A stretch of 63,917 bases of DNA, taken from UBA652 sp964598235 (GTDB lineage: Bacteria > Pseudomonadota > Gammaproteobacteria > Nitrosococcales > Methylophagaceae). Under the pieces are notes generated by a model that was not told the DNA's origin, did no database searches, and saw only the letters and a program-made list of their open reading frames with translations. The stretch lies in assembly GCA_964598235.1 (NCBI GenBank), contig CAZRAY010000004.1, forward strand, positions 1-63,917, given 5' to 3'. This document shows positions 44,304 to 52,759 of the stretch, one piece after another. The translations under genes were made by a program, and so were the position numbers. Position 1 is the first letter of the stretch, and each line of letters opens with the position of its first letter.

Positions 44304-44792
44304 ATGATTGATTCTGCGGTGACAGCACTATTGGATGAAAAAAACATTTCTTTTGACGTTATTGAGATTCCGCTAACGGAAGATAAGAAACCGATTCGGG
44401 AGCTGGAGGAATGGCTTATTTCTCAGGGGAAGAAGCCTGATTCGGTGGTGCGGAGTTTGTTATTTAAGACGCCTTCTGGTGAATTCGTGTTGCTGGCTGC
44501 TGCGGGTGGCGGTCGCGCTGATTGGGCAGTTTTGAGGAAGTATTTGGGCGAACGGAAATTGCGAATGGCAGAGTTTGATGAGGTGCTGAAGGCAACGGGG
44601 TTTGTTGTGGGCGCTGTGCCGCCAGTTGCATTACCCGATGGGATCCGGGTGTTGGTGGATAACCAGATTGCAGATTATGAGACGGTGATTATTGGTAGCG
44701 GGGTGTTGGGATATGCGCTTTCTTTAGCGAGCACGGATTTACTAGGTTTGCTAGCGGGTTTGGATGTGGGTGAATTTTTGAAGGTAGAATAG
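44304..44792 (+). CDS. YbaK/ProX-type aminoacyl-tRNA deacylase
   Basis: The 162-residue product has the YbaK/EbsC fold that hydrolyses mischarged tRNAs: VVRSLLFKTPSGEFVLLAAAGGGRADW (about 48-74, with the conserved Lys), LGERKLRMAEFDEVLKATGFVVGAVPPVAL (about 80-110) and VLVDNQIADYETVIIGSG. GGAGG precedes the ATG. It is an isolated gene between the terminator and the convergent PTS block. Which amino acid it edits cannot be told. Confidence 0.88.
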   Translation: MIDSAVTALLDEKNISFDVIEIPLTEDKKPIRELEEWLISQGKKPDSVVRSLLFKTPSGEFVLLAAAGGGRADWAVLRKYLGERKLRMAEFDEVLKATGFVVGAVPPVALPDGIRVLVDNQIADYETVIIGSGVLGYALSLASTDLLGLLAGLDVGEFLKVE

Positions 44793-44853
44793 ATTTTAAT
44801 AACGAGGGAGCCGCCCCGACTAAAAGATTAGGGGAATGGCGAGATTAGATTAT

Positions 44854-46593
44854 TCAGGGCGATTGATTAATTTCTAATAATAGCTGTTCGGCTTGATAGC
44901 TGTCAGGTTGATTGAGAATATCTAGTGTGGTATCGGGAAGCTGGGTGAGATCTGTTTCATTAATGATTTGTTTGACTTCTAGCAGGGCATTGGGATGCAT
45001 GCTGAAGTGCTCTAATCCCATGGCGAGGAGCAGGCGGGTATAACGCGGATCGCCCGCCATTTCACCACACATGGAAACGGGGATATTATGTTGTTTGCCG
45101 GCATCGATGCTCATTTGAATGAGTCGCAAGACGGCAGGGTGCAGCGGATCATAGAGATAATTTACGTGATCATCAATGCGGTCAACGGCGAGGGTATATT
45201 GGATAAGGTCATTGGTACCGATGGAGAGAAAATCGACTTTTTCGGCAAACATTTCAGCACAGATGGCGGCGGCTGGAATTTCAATCATGATGCCGATATC
45301 GATTTCACGATCATAATCTAAGCCTTCATCATCCAGTTCAGATTTGCAATGCTCAAGCAGGATTAAGGTTTGAGAAAGCTCTTGCAGGCTAGAAATCATG
45401 GGCAAGAGAATTTTGATTTTGCCATAGGCTGAGGCGCGGAGGATGGCGCGGAGCTGGCTGATGAACATGGTGGGTTGATTGAGCGAAAGACGGATGGCAC
45501 GCAAGCCTAAAGCAGGATTGATAGCCATAATACTGCTTCGACCCCCATCCACTGTTTTATCGGCACCGAGGTCGAATGTGCGAATAGTGACAGGATTGCC
45601 TTGCATTGATTCAACAATATTGCGATAGACGGTGAGTTGCTCTTCTTCTTCAGGTGGATCATTACGGTTCATGTAGAGAAACTCGGTGCGATAGAGCCCA
45701 ATTCCCATTGCGCCTGATTCACCAATGGATATGATATCTTCTGGCAGTTCGGCATTGGCCAGTAGGGTAATGGCTCGCCCATCTTGTGTTTGGGTGGGTT
45801 CGCTTTTATAGCGATTAAGCGCATTGATATGATTGCGAAACAGCAACAGACGCTTTTTATATGCGTTAGTGATTTCTAATGTTGCGCCTGCAATGAGGGT
45901 GCCATTAGTGCCATCAATAATAAGCGGTTCATTATCTTGGATATAACGTCTGGCGGAAGGTAAGCTGACAATTGCAGGAATACCAAGGCTACGCGCTAAG
46001 ATAGTGGTATGCGAGGTGACACCACCATGTTCGATGACAAAGCCGGCAATGCCTTGGTTTTGCATCAGCACGGTGTCGGCGGGGGTGAGATCATCAGCCA
46101 CGATAATGGTGCCTGCTAGGCTACCCGGCAAAACTTCATCAATGCTGGTTTCTTCATCACCAAGGATGCGGTGCAATCGATTAATAACATGGTCAATATC
46201 ATCTTTGCGGGTGCGTAGGTAGGGATCGTCTATTTCATCAAATATACTGACAAGGGTATCGCGCTGTAGTTGCAGTGCCCATTCGGCATTACAGCCGCGT
46301 TTGCGGATCATTGCTGCCGGAATTTTGGTGAGCGTAGAATCCTTAAGCATGAGTAGGTGGGTATCAATAAAAGCAGCAACATCTGTGGGGGCATCACCAG
46401 GAATTTTTTTACGAATATCTTTAAGTTGTTTGCGTGCTTGTTTGGTGGCTTTTTTAAGCCGTTTGACTTCTTTTTCAATATGTTCAGGTGGGATACAATA
46501 TTCGAGGGTGTCGGGTTTATCTCGAAATAAGATATGCGCAGGCCCCATGGCAATGCCACGGGAGACACCCATGCCTTGCAGCTCTAAGCTCAT
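44854..46593 (-). CDS. ptsI: PTS enzyme I
   Basis: Takes phosphate from phosphoenolpyruvate and gives it to HPr. The 579-residue product has the N-terminal HPr-binding and phosphohistidine domain with GGVTSHTTILARSLGIP (His195), the PEP-binding barrel with GIGLYRTEFLYM, and the C-terminal SIGTNDLIQYTLAVDR, HPAVLRLI and SMCGEMAGDP. It lacks the N-terminal GAF domain of PtsP, so this is the general EI type. It is the last gene of the rpoN-led block; ptsH lies 13 bases upstream. No sugar permease is near. Confidence 0.95.
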   Translation of the reverse strand: MSLELQGMGVSRGIAMGPAHILFRDKPDTLEYCIPPEHIEKEVKRLKKATKQARKQLKDIRKKIPGDAPTDVAAFIDTHLLMLKDSTLTKIPAAMIRKRGCNAEWALQLQRDTLVSIFDEIDDPYLRTRKDDIDHVINRLHRILGDEETSIDEVLPGSLAGTIIVADDLTPADTVLMQNQGIAGFVIEHGGVTSHTTILARSLGIPAIVSLPSARRYIQDNEPLIIDGTNGTLIAGATLEITNAYKKRLLLFRNHINALNRYKSEPTQTQDGRAITLLANAELPEDIISIGESGAMGIGLYRTEFLYMNRNDPPEEEEQLTVYRNIVESMQGNPVTIRTFDLGADKTVDGGRSSIMAINPALGLRAIRLSLNQPTMFISQLRAILRASAYGKIKILLPMISSLQELSQTLILLEHCKSELDDEGLDYDREIDIGIMIEIPAAAICAEMFAEKVDFLSIGTNDLIQYTLAVDRIDDHVNYLYDPLHPAVLRLIQMSIDAGKQHNIPVSMCGEMAGDPRYTRLLLAMGLEHFSMHPNALLEVKQIINETDLTQLPDTTLDILNQPDSYQAEQLLLEINQSP

Positions 46594-46606
46594 ATTATTT
46601 CAGGCA

Positions 46607-46885
46607 TCATTCGCCTTCCTCAAAATAATCATTAATCAGCGCTTCTATTTTATCCAACGCTTCATTTGCATCTTCGCCTTCAGCAGACACGATGATTTGG
46701 CTATCTTTTGCGGCGGCAAGCATCATCATGCCCATAATGCTTTTACCACTCACTTGTTGTTCAGCGTGATCTTGACGGGCAACTTGAATCACACTGGTGA
46801 ATTCTGCCGCAGTGGCAACAAACTTTGCCGCCGCACGGGCATGGAGGCCGAGCTTATTGATAATGGTGAAAGTGCGCGCCATCAT
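46607..46885 (-). CDS. ptsH: Phosphocarrier protein HPr
   Basis: The 92-residue product carries both regulatory sites: the EI-phosphorylated His15 in NKLGLHARAAAKFV and the HPr-kinase target Ser49 in GKSIMGMMML. The presence of an intact Ser site agrees with an hprK gene in the same operon. Its first ATG overlaps the stop of the EIIA gene (ATGA). A second ATG follows at once, so the true product may be one residue shorter. Confidence 0.95.
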   Translation of the reverse strand: MMARTFTIINKLGLHARAAAKFVATAAEFTSVIQVARQDHAEQQVSGKSIMGMMMLAAAKDSQIIVSAEGEDANEALDKIEALINDYFEEGE

Positions 46886-47286
46886 GATTCACACGTTGTA
46901 ATATGGCAACGCGCAACCCCTTCTTTACCGCCTGTAACGGCTTTTTGCTCGAGCTGTTCTAAATTGAGGTTTGGGTAGTTGAGCACACGAATGAGCATGG
47001 GTAAATTGAGACCTGAGACGATTCGGATATGATGATGATCCGAGACAGCACAGGCAATATTACTGGGCGTTGAGCCGAACATATCCGTTAGGATGAGAAT
47101 ACCGCTCCCTTGGTCTAATCCTATCAGCCGTTCTTGTAATTGCTGTTGAATGTCTTCCGCTTTGTCGGTGATTCTAATATCCAATACTTTGGCAGGCAGC
47201 GGACAATGGGTAAGCATTTGACGTGCTGTGTTGAGCATTTCGATGCCGATATGATTATGGGAAACGAGTAGGAGGCCAACCGTCAT
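46882..47286 (-). CDS. EIIA-Man family PTS protein
   Basis: The 134-residue product has the EIIA-Man fold with active-site His10 in VSHNHIG, LILTDMFGSTPSNIA and GLNLPMLIRVLNY. There is no EIIB, EIIC or EIID domain or gene nearby, so it is probably a regulatory phosphate acceptor. It overlaps rapZ upstream and ptsH downstream by four bases each. Confidence 0.9.
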   Translation of the reverse strand: MTVGLLLVSHNHIGIEMLNTARQMLTHCPLPAKVLDIRITDKAEDIQQQLQERLIGLDQGSGILILTDMFGSTPSNIACAVSDHHHIRIVSGLNLPMLIRVLNYPNLNLEQLEQKAVTGGKEGVARCHITTCES

Positions 47287-48137
47287 GCGTGTTCTCGATG
47301 TCTAATTAATAGGTCTTGTGTGCCTTCATCTTGTAGTCGTTTTGCCAAGGCTTCAACTAAATAGACAGAACGATGTTGGCCGCCTGTGCAGCCGATGGCG
47401 ATGGTGAGATAGCTGCGCTTATTATCCCGAAAATGGGGCAACCAGAAAGAGATGAAATCACCAATTTGTTGTGTCATGTCGATAACGGCTTGCTCTTGCT
47501 CTAAAAATTTGACAACTTCCGGATCATGCCCTGTTTTATCTCGCAACTCTGTAACCCAATGAGGATTGGGCAGGCAACGGATGTCAAACACAAAATCAGC
47601 CCCAGGCGGGGTGCCATGTTTAAACCCAAAAGAGAGCAGAGAGAGAGACATGGTGTTGGTGGGATGGCGCGAAACCCGTTCGATAATCATCCGGCGTAGT
47701 TCGTGGACATTAGTATGGGTGGTATTAATCCGTAAATCAGCTTCACCATGTAGATGCGTCAACAATCGACGTTCTTGTTCAATGGCTTCAGACAGGGGGA
47801 TTTGTTTGCTGCTCAAAGGGTGCTTGCGCCGTGTTTCACTGAACCGTTTGAGCAGGATGTCATCATCGGCATCAAGGAAAATAATTTCATATTCGATCTC
47901 GGCTTCGGATAGTTGGGCGAGCAATAATGGGAAATCATTTAGGGAGGCAGGGGTATTACGACCATCAATACCCACCGCACATTTGTGATAATGTGGATCT
48001 TGTTGTATTTGTTGTGCGAGCGCGGGCAGTAAGGCCAGCGGGAGATTATCTATGCAGAGATAATCTTGGTCTTCAAGGGTATTGAGCGCGACGCTCTTCC
48101 CTGACCCTGATACCCCGCTGATAATAATGAGCTTCAT
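47283..48137 (-). CDS. rapZ: RNase adapter / nucleotide-binding protein RapZ
   Basis: In E. coli RapZ brings the GlmZ small RNA to RNase E and so controls glucosamine-6-phosphate synthase. The 284-residue product has the P-loop IISGVSGSGKSVAL (5-17), FLDADDDILLKRFSETRRKHPL (about 85-108), SFGFKHGTPPGADFVFDIRCLPNP and CTGGQHRSVYLVEALA near the C-terminus. It overlaps hprK by four bases and the EIIA gene by four. No GlmY or GlmZ is seen here. Confidence 0.95.
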   Translation of the reverse strand: MKLIIISGVSGSGKSVALNTLEDQDYLCIDNLPLALLPALAQQIQQDPHYHKCAVGIDGRNTPASLNDFPLLLAQLSEAEIEYEIIFLDADDDILLKRFSETRRKHPLSSKQIPLSEAIEQERRLLTHLHGEADLRINTTHTNVHELRRMIIERVSRHPTNTMSLSLLSFGFKHGTPPGADFVFDIRCLPNPHWVTELRDKTGHDPEVVKFLEQEQAVIDMTQQIGDFISFWLPHFRDNKRSYLTIAIGCTGGQHRSVYLVEALAKRLQDEGTQDLLIRHREHA

Positions 48138-48673
48138 GATGATTGGCCACGCATGGCTTCTTGTTGCTGTTCACAGAAGTCATGCGTCGTATTATCATGT
48201 TTCATTGCGATCCATGTCATGAGACGATGGCTGAGTTGCGCTGGATTATGTGGATTAAGTGTGAGCTGAGGAAAAGTGTGGTCTAAGATCGTGTAGTGAC
48301 CGAGTTCTGGTTGTAAACGGGCATGAGGCCGTGATTCAGGATCAAGATATACAACATAATCGACAGGGTGGTGTGTGATGATTGCAGCATGGCCAAATAG
48401 TTTTGGTACATTAATGAGGCCAATTTCGCGTTGATGCAGTAGCCCAGAAAGTAATGGTGGGCAATGGCCCACAATAAGCCCATCTTGCTGTTGAAATTCG
48501 ATGCAATCATCGGCAATGAGTTGGTGATGATGATGCAATAATTCAAACGCCAGACTACTTTTCCCACTGCCTGCAGCGCCAACGATTAAGATGCCTTTAT
48601 TTGCAATGCACATGAACACACCGTGATGTGTCTCTATTTTAGGTCGTATTGATGGAGGTGAAGAATGTATCAT
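48134..48673 (-). CDS. hprK: Short HPr kinase/phosphorylase (catalytic domain only)
   Basis: Phosphorylates HPr on its regulatory serine. The 179-residue product has only the catalytic C-terminal half: P-loop LIVGAAGSGKSSLAFELL (29-46), LIADDCIEFQQQDG, and the HprK signature CPPLLSGLLHQREIGLINVP (about 77-96). The roughly 130-residue N-terminal domain of Gram-positive and most gammaproteobacterial HprK is missing, as in the short alphaproteobacterial form. The start at 48673 is two bases after ptsN; rapZ overlaps it by four bases. It is probably functional, not truncated, because the family already shows such short forms. Confidence 0.85.
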   Translation of the reverse strand: MIHSSPPSIRPKIETHHGVFMCIANKGILIVGAAGSGKSSLAFELLHHHHQLIADDCIEFQQQDGLIVGHCPPLLSGLLHQREIGLINVPKLFGHAAIITHHPVDYVVYLDPESRPHARLQPELGHYTILDHTFPQLTLNPHNPAQLSHRLMTWIAMKHDNTTHDFCEQQQEAMRGQSS

Positions 48674-48675
48674 CT

Positions 48676-49137
48676 TTAATCATCATCAACAGCCAATAAA
48701 ATATCAAACACGTGTTCGGCATCCTTAGCTTCACGGATTTGTTGACAGATTTCATCTTGGCGAAATAAAGTGACGAGGCGAGAAAGTTCTTTGAGATGTA
48801 GGTCGTTATCTTCTTCTGGGACAAGCAAGCCAAAAATAAGATCAACACCTTGACGATCACTTTCACCGAAATCAAGGGGTTTGTCTAAGGTGATCATAGC
48901 GGCGATAGTGTGCTTGAGGTGGGGGAGACGTGCATGTGGAATCGCCACGCCTTTCCCCAAACCTGTGCTACCGAGATCTTCTCGTGCAAACAGTGCTTTG
49001 AAAATATCGTCAGCATCATTTTCTGGTGTATTGGCGGCCAATAGGGTGGACAGACTTTCAATAAGACGCTTCTTGCTAGAAGCGCCATCATGAAAATTAA
49101 TATTGCCCGAACGGACTAAGAGGGATGCAATATGCAT
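48676..49137 (-). CDS. ptsN: PTS-Ntr enzyme IIA
   Basis: Regulatory phosphoacceptor of the nitrogen-related PTS, which controls K+ transport and other targets in relatives. The 153-residue product has GKGVAIPHARLPHLKHTIAAM with active-site His68, then DKPLDFGESDRQGVDLIFGLLVPEE, the typical EIIA-Ntr sequence. It lies 14 bases after hpf and two before hprK. Confidence 0.95.
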   Translation of the reverse strand: MHIASLLVRSGNINFHDGASSKKRLIESLSTLLAANTPENDADDIFKALFAREDLGSTGLGKGVAIPHARLPHLKHTIAAMITLDKPLDFGESDRQGVDLIFGLLVPEEDNDLHLKELSRLVTLFRQDEICQQIREAKDAEHVFDILLAVDDD

Positions 49138-49151
49138 AGGAAATACAAACG

Positions 49152-49481
49152 CTAGCCAGCGGCATTATGCTTCATGTTATGACCATCAGATTGATGGTGG
49201 TTTTTCATTTTATCTTTATGTTTGATAATTTGACGATCGAGCTTGTGAGCCATGGCATCAATGGCGGCATACATATCTTCGGATTCATCTGAGGCAAACA
49301 GATCCGCACCACTCACATGAACGGTTGCTTCCGCTTTTTGACGATCTTTTTCAACGCTGAGAATAACGTGTACATTAGTCAGATGGTCGAAATGGCGGGT
49401 AATACGTTCAAATTTGCTAGTGACATGGTCATGCAAGCTGTCAGTGATGTCGATATGTTGTCCAGTGATGTTCATTTGCAT
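49152..49481 (-). CDS. hpf: Short hibernation-promoting factor
   Basis: Binds the decoding centre of idle ribosomes and promotes 100S dimers. The 109-residue product begins MQMNITGQHIDITDSLHDHVTSKF and has the KAEATVHVSGADLFASDESEDMYAAIDAM core. It is the short form; the last 20 residues are a His/Lys/Asn-rich tail (HHQSDGHNMKHNAAG). It follows rpoN by 21 bases, as in many gammaproteobacteria. Confidence 0.93.
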   Translation of the reverse strand: MQMNITGQHIDITDSLHDHVTSKFERITRHFDHLTNVHVILSVEKDRQKAEATVHVSGADLFASDESEDMYAAIDAMAHKLDRQIIKHKDKMKNHHQSDGHNMKHNAAG

Positions 49482-49502
49482 GGAACTACTCCTGTTTGGT
49501 AA

Positions 49503-50993
49503 TTAAAATAAGCGCTTTCTTTCGCTTGAAGAGGGGATGTTAAGTGACTCACGATATTTCGCAATCGTGCGACGTGCAACTTTGATCCCTTGTGCTTGTA
49601 GCATATCAGCAATTTTATTATCGCTGAGAGGTTTTTTCAAGTTTTCTTCATCAATTAGCTCCTTAATCATGGCACGAATGGCGGTAGCAGAACATCCTGC
49701 GCCATCATCAGTATCAACATGACTGGAGAAAAAATATTTAAGTTCGAAAATACCACGTGGGGTATGGAGAAATTTTCGGGTGGTGACGCGTGAAATAGTG
49801 GATTCATGCATGTCAACTTCATCCGCAATTTCATGTAAAATGAGTGGCACCATAGCGGCCTCTCCCTCTTCTAGGAATCGAGATTGACGTTTGATGATAG
49901 CAGCAGTAACTTTGAGTAGTGTTTCATTGCGGCTTTCAAGACTTTTTAGAAACCAGCGTGCTTCCTGCAAGTTGGTTTTGAGGTAGCTATTGTCTGCACT
50001 ACTTCCCCCTTGATTGATAAGCTGAACGTAGTGTTCTGCGATCGTCAGGCGTGGTGCGACCTCTGCATTGAGGCTAAGCCGCCATTGACCATCTATTTTT
50101 TTTGCGTAAATATCGGGCGTGATATATTCCGTGCGGGTCGTTTCAATTTGGCTACCAGGCCGTGGATTTAACAATTGAATTATGGCGACCAATTCTGCCA
50201 ACACATCATCATTTATCTTAAGACTTCGTTTGATAAGTGCGTGTTCATGTTTTGCAAGATGTTCGAGATGATGTGCTGCTAATTGACGCACATGTTCAAT
50301 ATGAAGCGTGTCATCTGGATATTGTTGAAGCTGGATGAGCAAGCATTCGCTTAAACTACGTGCCCCGACACCGAGGGGATCAAAATACTGAATGCGGTGG
50401 AGGACGGCTTCAATTTCATCTAGTTCAGTCAGCTCGTCATCCTGCAATGGCAGGCCTTGTTGAATATCTGAGAGCGCGCTTGATAAATAACCTGCTTCAT
50501 CAATTGAATCGATCAAGGCAGCCGCAATATGCAGTTCATGTGGTGAGAAGGGCGTGAGTTCCATTTGCCAGCGTAAATGCGCCTGCAAAGAATCGTTGCT
50601 GTCATCTTCATCATCAAATTGTGTTGGCTGGGTTGATGTGGGTGCGCTGCTCGTATTTTGTGGCAGATTAGTGTAAGTATCTTCCCATTGGCTATCAGTG
50701 GGCATATCGGCGGGAATATTGCTATTGTCTAAGTCAGAGAGTTCTGTTGCGCTCACATGTAGTGGCTCATTCTCTTGTGCCATCTCTGGAGAGGTTTCAG
50801 GCGTGATATCTGGCGCAGAATCATCAACAAGGCTGTCGTTTTCCTCACGCTCAAGCAAAGGATTACTTTCAAGCGCTTGTTGGATTTCCGTATGCAATTC
50901 TAGTGATGATAGTTGCAGTAGCCGAATGGCTTGCTGCAATTGTGGGGTCATCGCAAGACTTTGACCCATTCTGAGTTGTAGCGCGGCTTTCAT
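49503..50993 (-). CDS. rpoN: RNA polymerase sigma54 factor
   Basis: Directs RNA polymerase to -24/-12 promoters that need AAA+ activators. The 496-residue product has the Gln/Leu-rich region I (LRMGQSLAMTPQLQQAIRLLQL), an acidic region II (about 55-130), a core-binding region, and the C-terminal RpoN box VARRTIAKYRESLNIPSS with the final KRLF. It is first in the hpf-ptsN-hprK-rapZ-PTS block. The usual upstream neighbour lptB is absent; instead a molybdate/tungstate-type ABC gene lies 77 bases upstream. Confidence 0.96.
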   Translation of the reverse strand: MKAALQLRMGQSLAMTPQLQQAIRLLQLSSLELHTEIQQALESNPLLEREENDSLVDDSAPDITPETSPEMAQENEPLHVSATELSDLDNSNIPADMPTDSQWEDTYTNLPQNTSSAPTSTQPTQFDDEDDSNDSLQAHLRWQMELTPFSPHELHIAAALIDSIDEAGYLSSALSDIQQGLPLQDDELTELDEIEAVLHRIQYFDPLGVGARSLSECLLIQLQQYPDDTLHIEHVRQLAAHHLEHLAKHEHALIKRSLKINDDVLAELVAIIQLLNPRPGSQIETTRTEYITPDIYAKKIDGQWRLSLNAEVAPRLTIAEHYVQLINQGGSSADNSYLKTNLQEARWFLKSLESRNETLLKVTAAIIKRQSRFLEEGEAAMVPLILHEIADEVDMHESTISRVTTRKFLHTPRGIFELKYFFSSHVDTDDGAGCSATAIRAMIKELIDEENLKKPLSDNKIADMLQAQGIKVARRTIAKYRESLNIPSSSERKRLF

Positions 50994-51070
50994 AACGCAG
51001 TGTTAACTATCCATTTGAACATAGGGGGAATGGTACCGCAGAGAGACGAGGCTGACTAGCATGATCGAGG

Positions 51071-52060
51071 CTAAAAGCATTGCACTGCATTAGATTTAAA
51101 ACTAACCCAGAGTGCTTTCCCGACAGATAACTCAAGTGATTCAAGGGATTGTGGGCTGATAAGGACATGAAAATCCTCACCACAATGGACGGTGAGGTGG
51201 ATCACATTATTTTCTTCAACAATTGAAATAAGCCGCCCTAAGAAGTGATTGCGCATACTAGAGTGTAGTGTTTGTTTTGAGATGACAATTTCTTTGGGGT
51301 CAATGGCGATATAGTCATAGTTTTTTTGCCCTTTAGGGACTTCGATTTTAATGTTCCCCGTATCAAAAATATGTTGTTTTCGTGCGCCATGGAATAGATT
51401 GAGACGTGGTGCAGGCGCTAACCTCCCTTTGTTTAAATAGATAATATTATTGGAGAGGGAGAGCGCTTGTAGATGGTCATGGGTACTGAAAATGACCGTG
51501 TGATTTTCTTGCGTAGCATAGTGCTGAATGATGCGCGTTAATTGTTTTCGGCTATGGGTGTCAAGATGAGAAAAGGGTTCATCCAGTAGCAAAATTTGTG
51601 GTCGGTGGGCAATGGCACGGGCAATCGCCGCGCGCTTGCGTTCACCGCCAGAAAGACTCGATGCAGATTGATCCGCCAGTTGTGTCAGATCGACTTGTGC
51701 TAGTGCATCGTGGATACGTGTTGCATGCTGTTCTCGGGGGATATTTTGGAGTTTGAGCGCGAGCTGGATATTATCTGCAATACTGCCACGGAGTAAATAA
51801 GGTTGCTGTGCAACATAGCCGATATGTCGTTGTAATTGTTGGCTGGTAGCGGGTGTCAGGCGTTGTTGGTTGAGAACAATCTCACCTTGCGAGGGTTGGC
51901 TGATGAGTGCCAATAAGTTTAATAATGTCGATTTTCCTGCGCCATTATCGCCAAGCAGGGCAATCAGTTTTCCGGATGGAATAGCGAGCTCCGGCAGTTC
52001 AAGAATACAACGACTGTCCGTATGGATTTGAATGTTTTTGAGTTGGTAGGCGGATGTCAT
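51071..52060 (-). CDS. Tungstate/molybdate-type ABC ATPase (TupC/ModC-like)
   Basis: The 329-residue product has intact Walker A LLGDNGAGKSTLLNLL, signature LSGGERKRAAIARAIAHRP and Walker B ILLLDEPFSHLD, and a C-terminal TOBE/Mop-like domain (about 255-329: FLGRLISIVEENNVIHLTVH) that senses oxyanions. Its ATG at 52060 overlaps the stop of the permease gene (ATGA), so that start is preferred over one seven codons upstream. With the adjacent TupB-like permease it forms a tungstate-type uptake system, but no binding protein gene adjoins. Confidence 0.85.
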   Translation of the reverse strand: MTSAYQLKNIQIHTDSRCILELPELAIPSGKLIALLGDNGAGKSTLLNLLALISQPSQGEIVLNQQRLTPATSQQLQRHIGYVAQQPYLLRGSIADNIQLALKLQNIPREQHATRIHDALAQVDLTQLADQSASSLSGGERKRAAIARAIAHRPQILLLDEPFSHLDTHSRKQLTRIIQHYATQENHTVIFSTHDHLQALSLSNNIIYLNKGRLAPAPRLNLFHGARKQHIFDTGNIKIEVPKGQKNYDYIAIDPKEIVISKQTLHSSMRNHFLGRLISIVEENNVIHLTVHCGEDFHVLISPQSLESLELSVGKALWVSFKSNAVQCF

Positions 52061-52749
52061 GGCGGTGTCCGCTGTAGCCATGACAAGCTAAAGGTGAGGA
52101 TAAAGGTGACTAATAATAAGAGCATGCCTAATGCCAAGCCCGTTTCAAATTCCCCTTTGCTGGTTTCTAATGCAATCGCGGTGGTCATGGTGCGGGTGAA
52201 GCCTTCAATATTGCCACCGAGCATCATGGCGGCACCAATTTCACCGATGGCACGCCCAAATCCCGTAATGATGGCTGCGATAATGGCAAAGCGCATTTCA
52301 ATGGCGGTTTGCCAAGTAATTTGCCAGCCACGGGCACCGAGGCTGCGAAGTGTCGGCACAAGCCGGCGATCAGCCGCATTCACTGCTGCAATCGTCAGAT
52401 TCATAATGATAGGAAAAATCAGGATAGTTTCGGCGATAATCACGGCGGTACGTGTATATAGCAGATCCCAATGACCGAGTGGGCCATAGCGACTGAGCAA
52501 GCCATAAAGTAATAATCCAATTACCACAGTAGGCATGGACATTAATGTGTTGAGCAGATGTTGTAGCATTGCCTTGCCACGAAAGTGGTTTAAGGCGGTC
52601 ATAATGCCCGCTGGGATCGCTAAGCTAGCCGCAATGAGTGTAGCGATCAGAGAGATAAATAGCGAGGTGCTAACGATTTGATAGGTGTCAGGATCGAAGC
52701 TTGTGATGAGGGCTCCTGCACCGGCCAATGCATCAACAAAATAGCTCAT
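52057..52749 (-). CDS. Tungstate-type ABC permease (TupB-like)
   Basis: The 230-residue product has about five transmembrane helices and the permease EAA-like loop AADRRLVPTLRSLGARGWQITWQTAIEM (about 128-155), with PTVVIGLLLYGLLSR and IGEIGAAMMLGGNI typical of the TupB family (also called substrate-binding-independent oxyanion permease). It is four bases ahead of its ATPase and ten bases after metF, so read-through from metF is likely. Tungstate would feed tungsten-dependent formate dehydrogenase; that link is inference. Confidence 0.85.
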   Translation of the reverse strand: MSYFVDALAGAGALITSFDPDTYQIVSTSLFISLIATLIAASLAIPAGIMTALNHFRGKAMLQHLLNTLMSMPTVVIGLLLYGLLSRYGPLGHWDLLYTRTAVIIAETILIFPIIMNLTIAAVNAADRRLVPTLRSLGARGWQITWQTAIEMRFAIIAAIITGFGRAIGEIGAAMMLGGNIEGFTRTMTTAIALETSKGEFETGLALGMLLLLVTFILTFSLSWLQRTPP

Positions 52750-52759
52750 CGTCGGGTGA

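Noticed and set aside
44793..44853. Possible hairpin between the YbaK-type gene and ptsI
   Set aside because: GCCGCCCC/GGGGAATGGC has a mismatch and no T run, so it is too weak to call.
46301..46978. Long plus-strand open frame of 225 codons opposite ptsI and ptsH
   Set aside because: It is antisense to two intact conserved genes, and its composition reflects their codon pattern.
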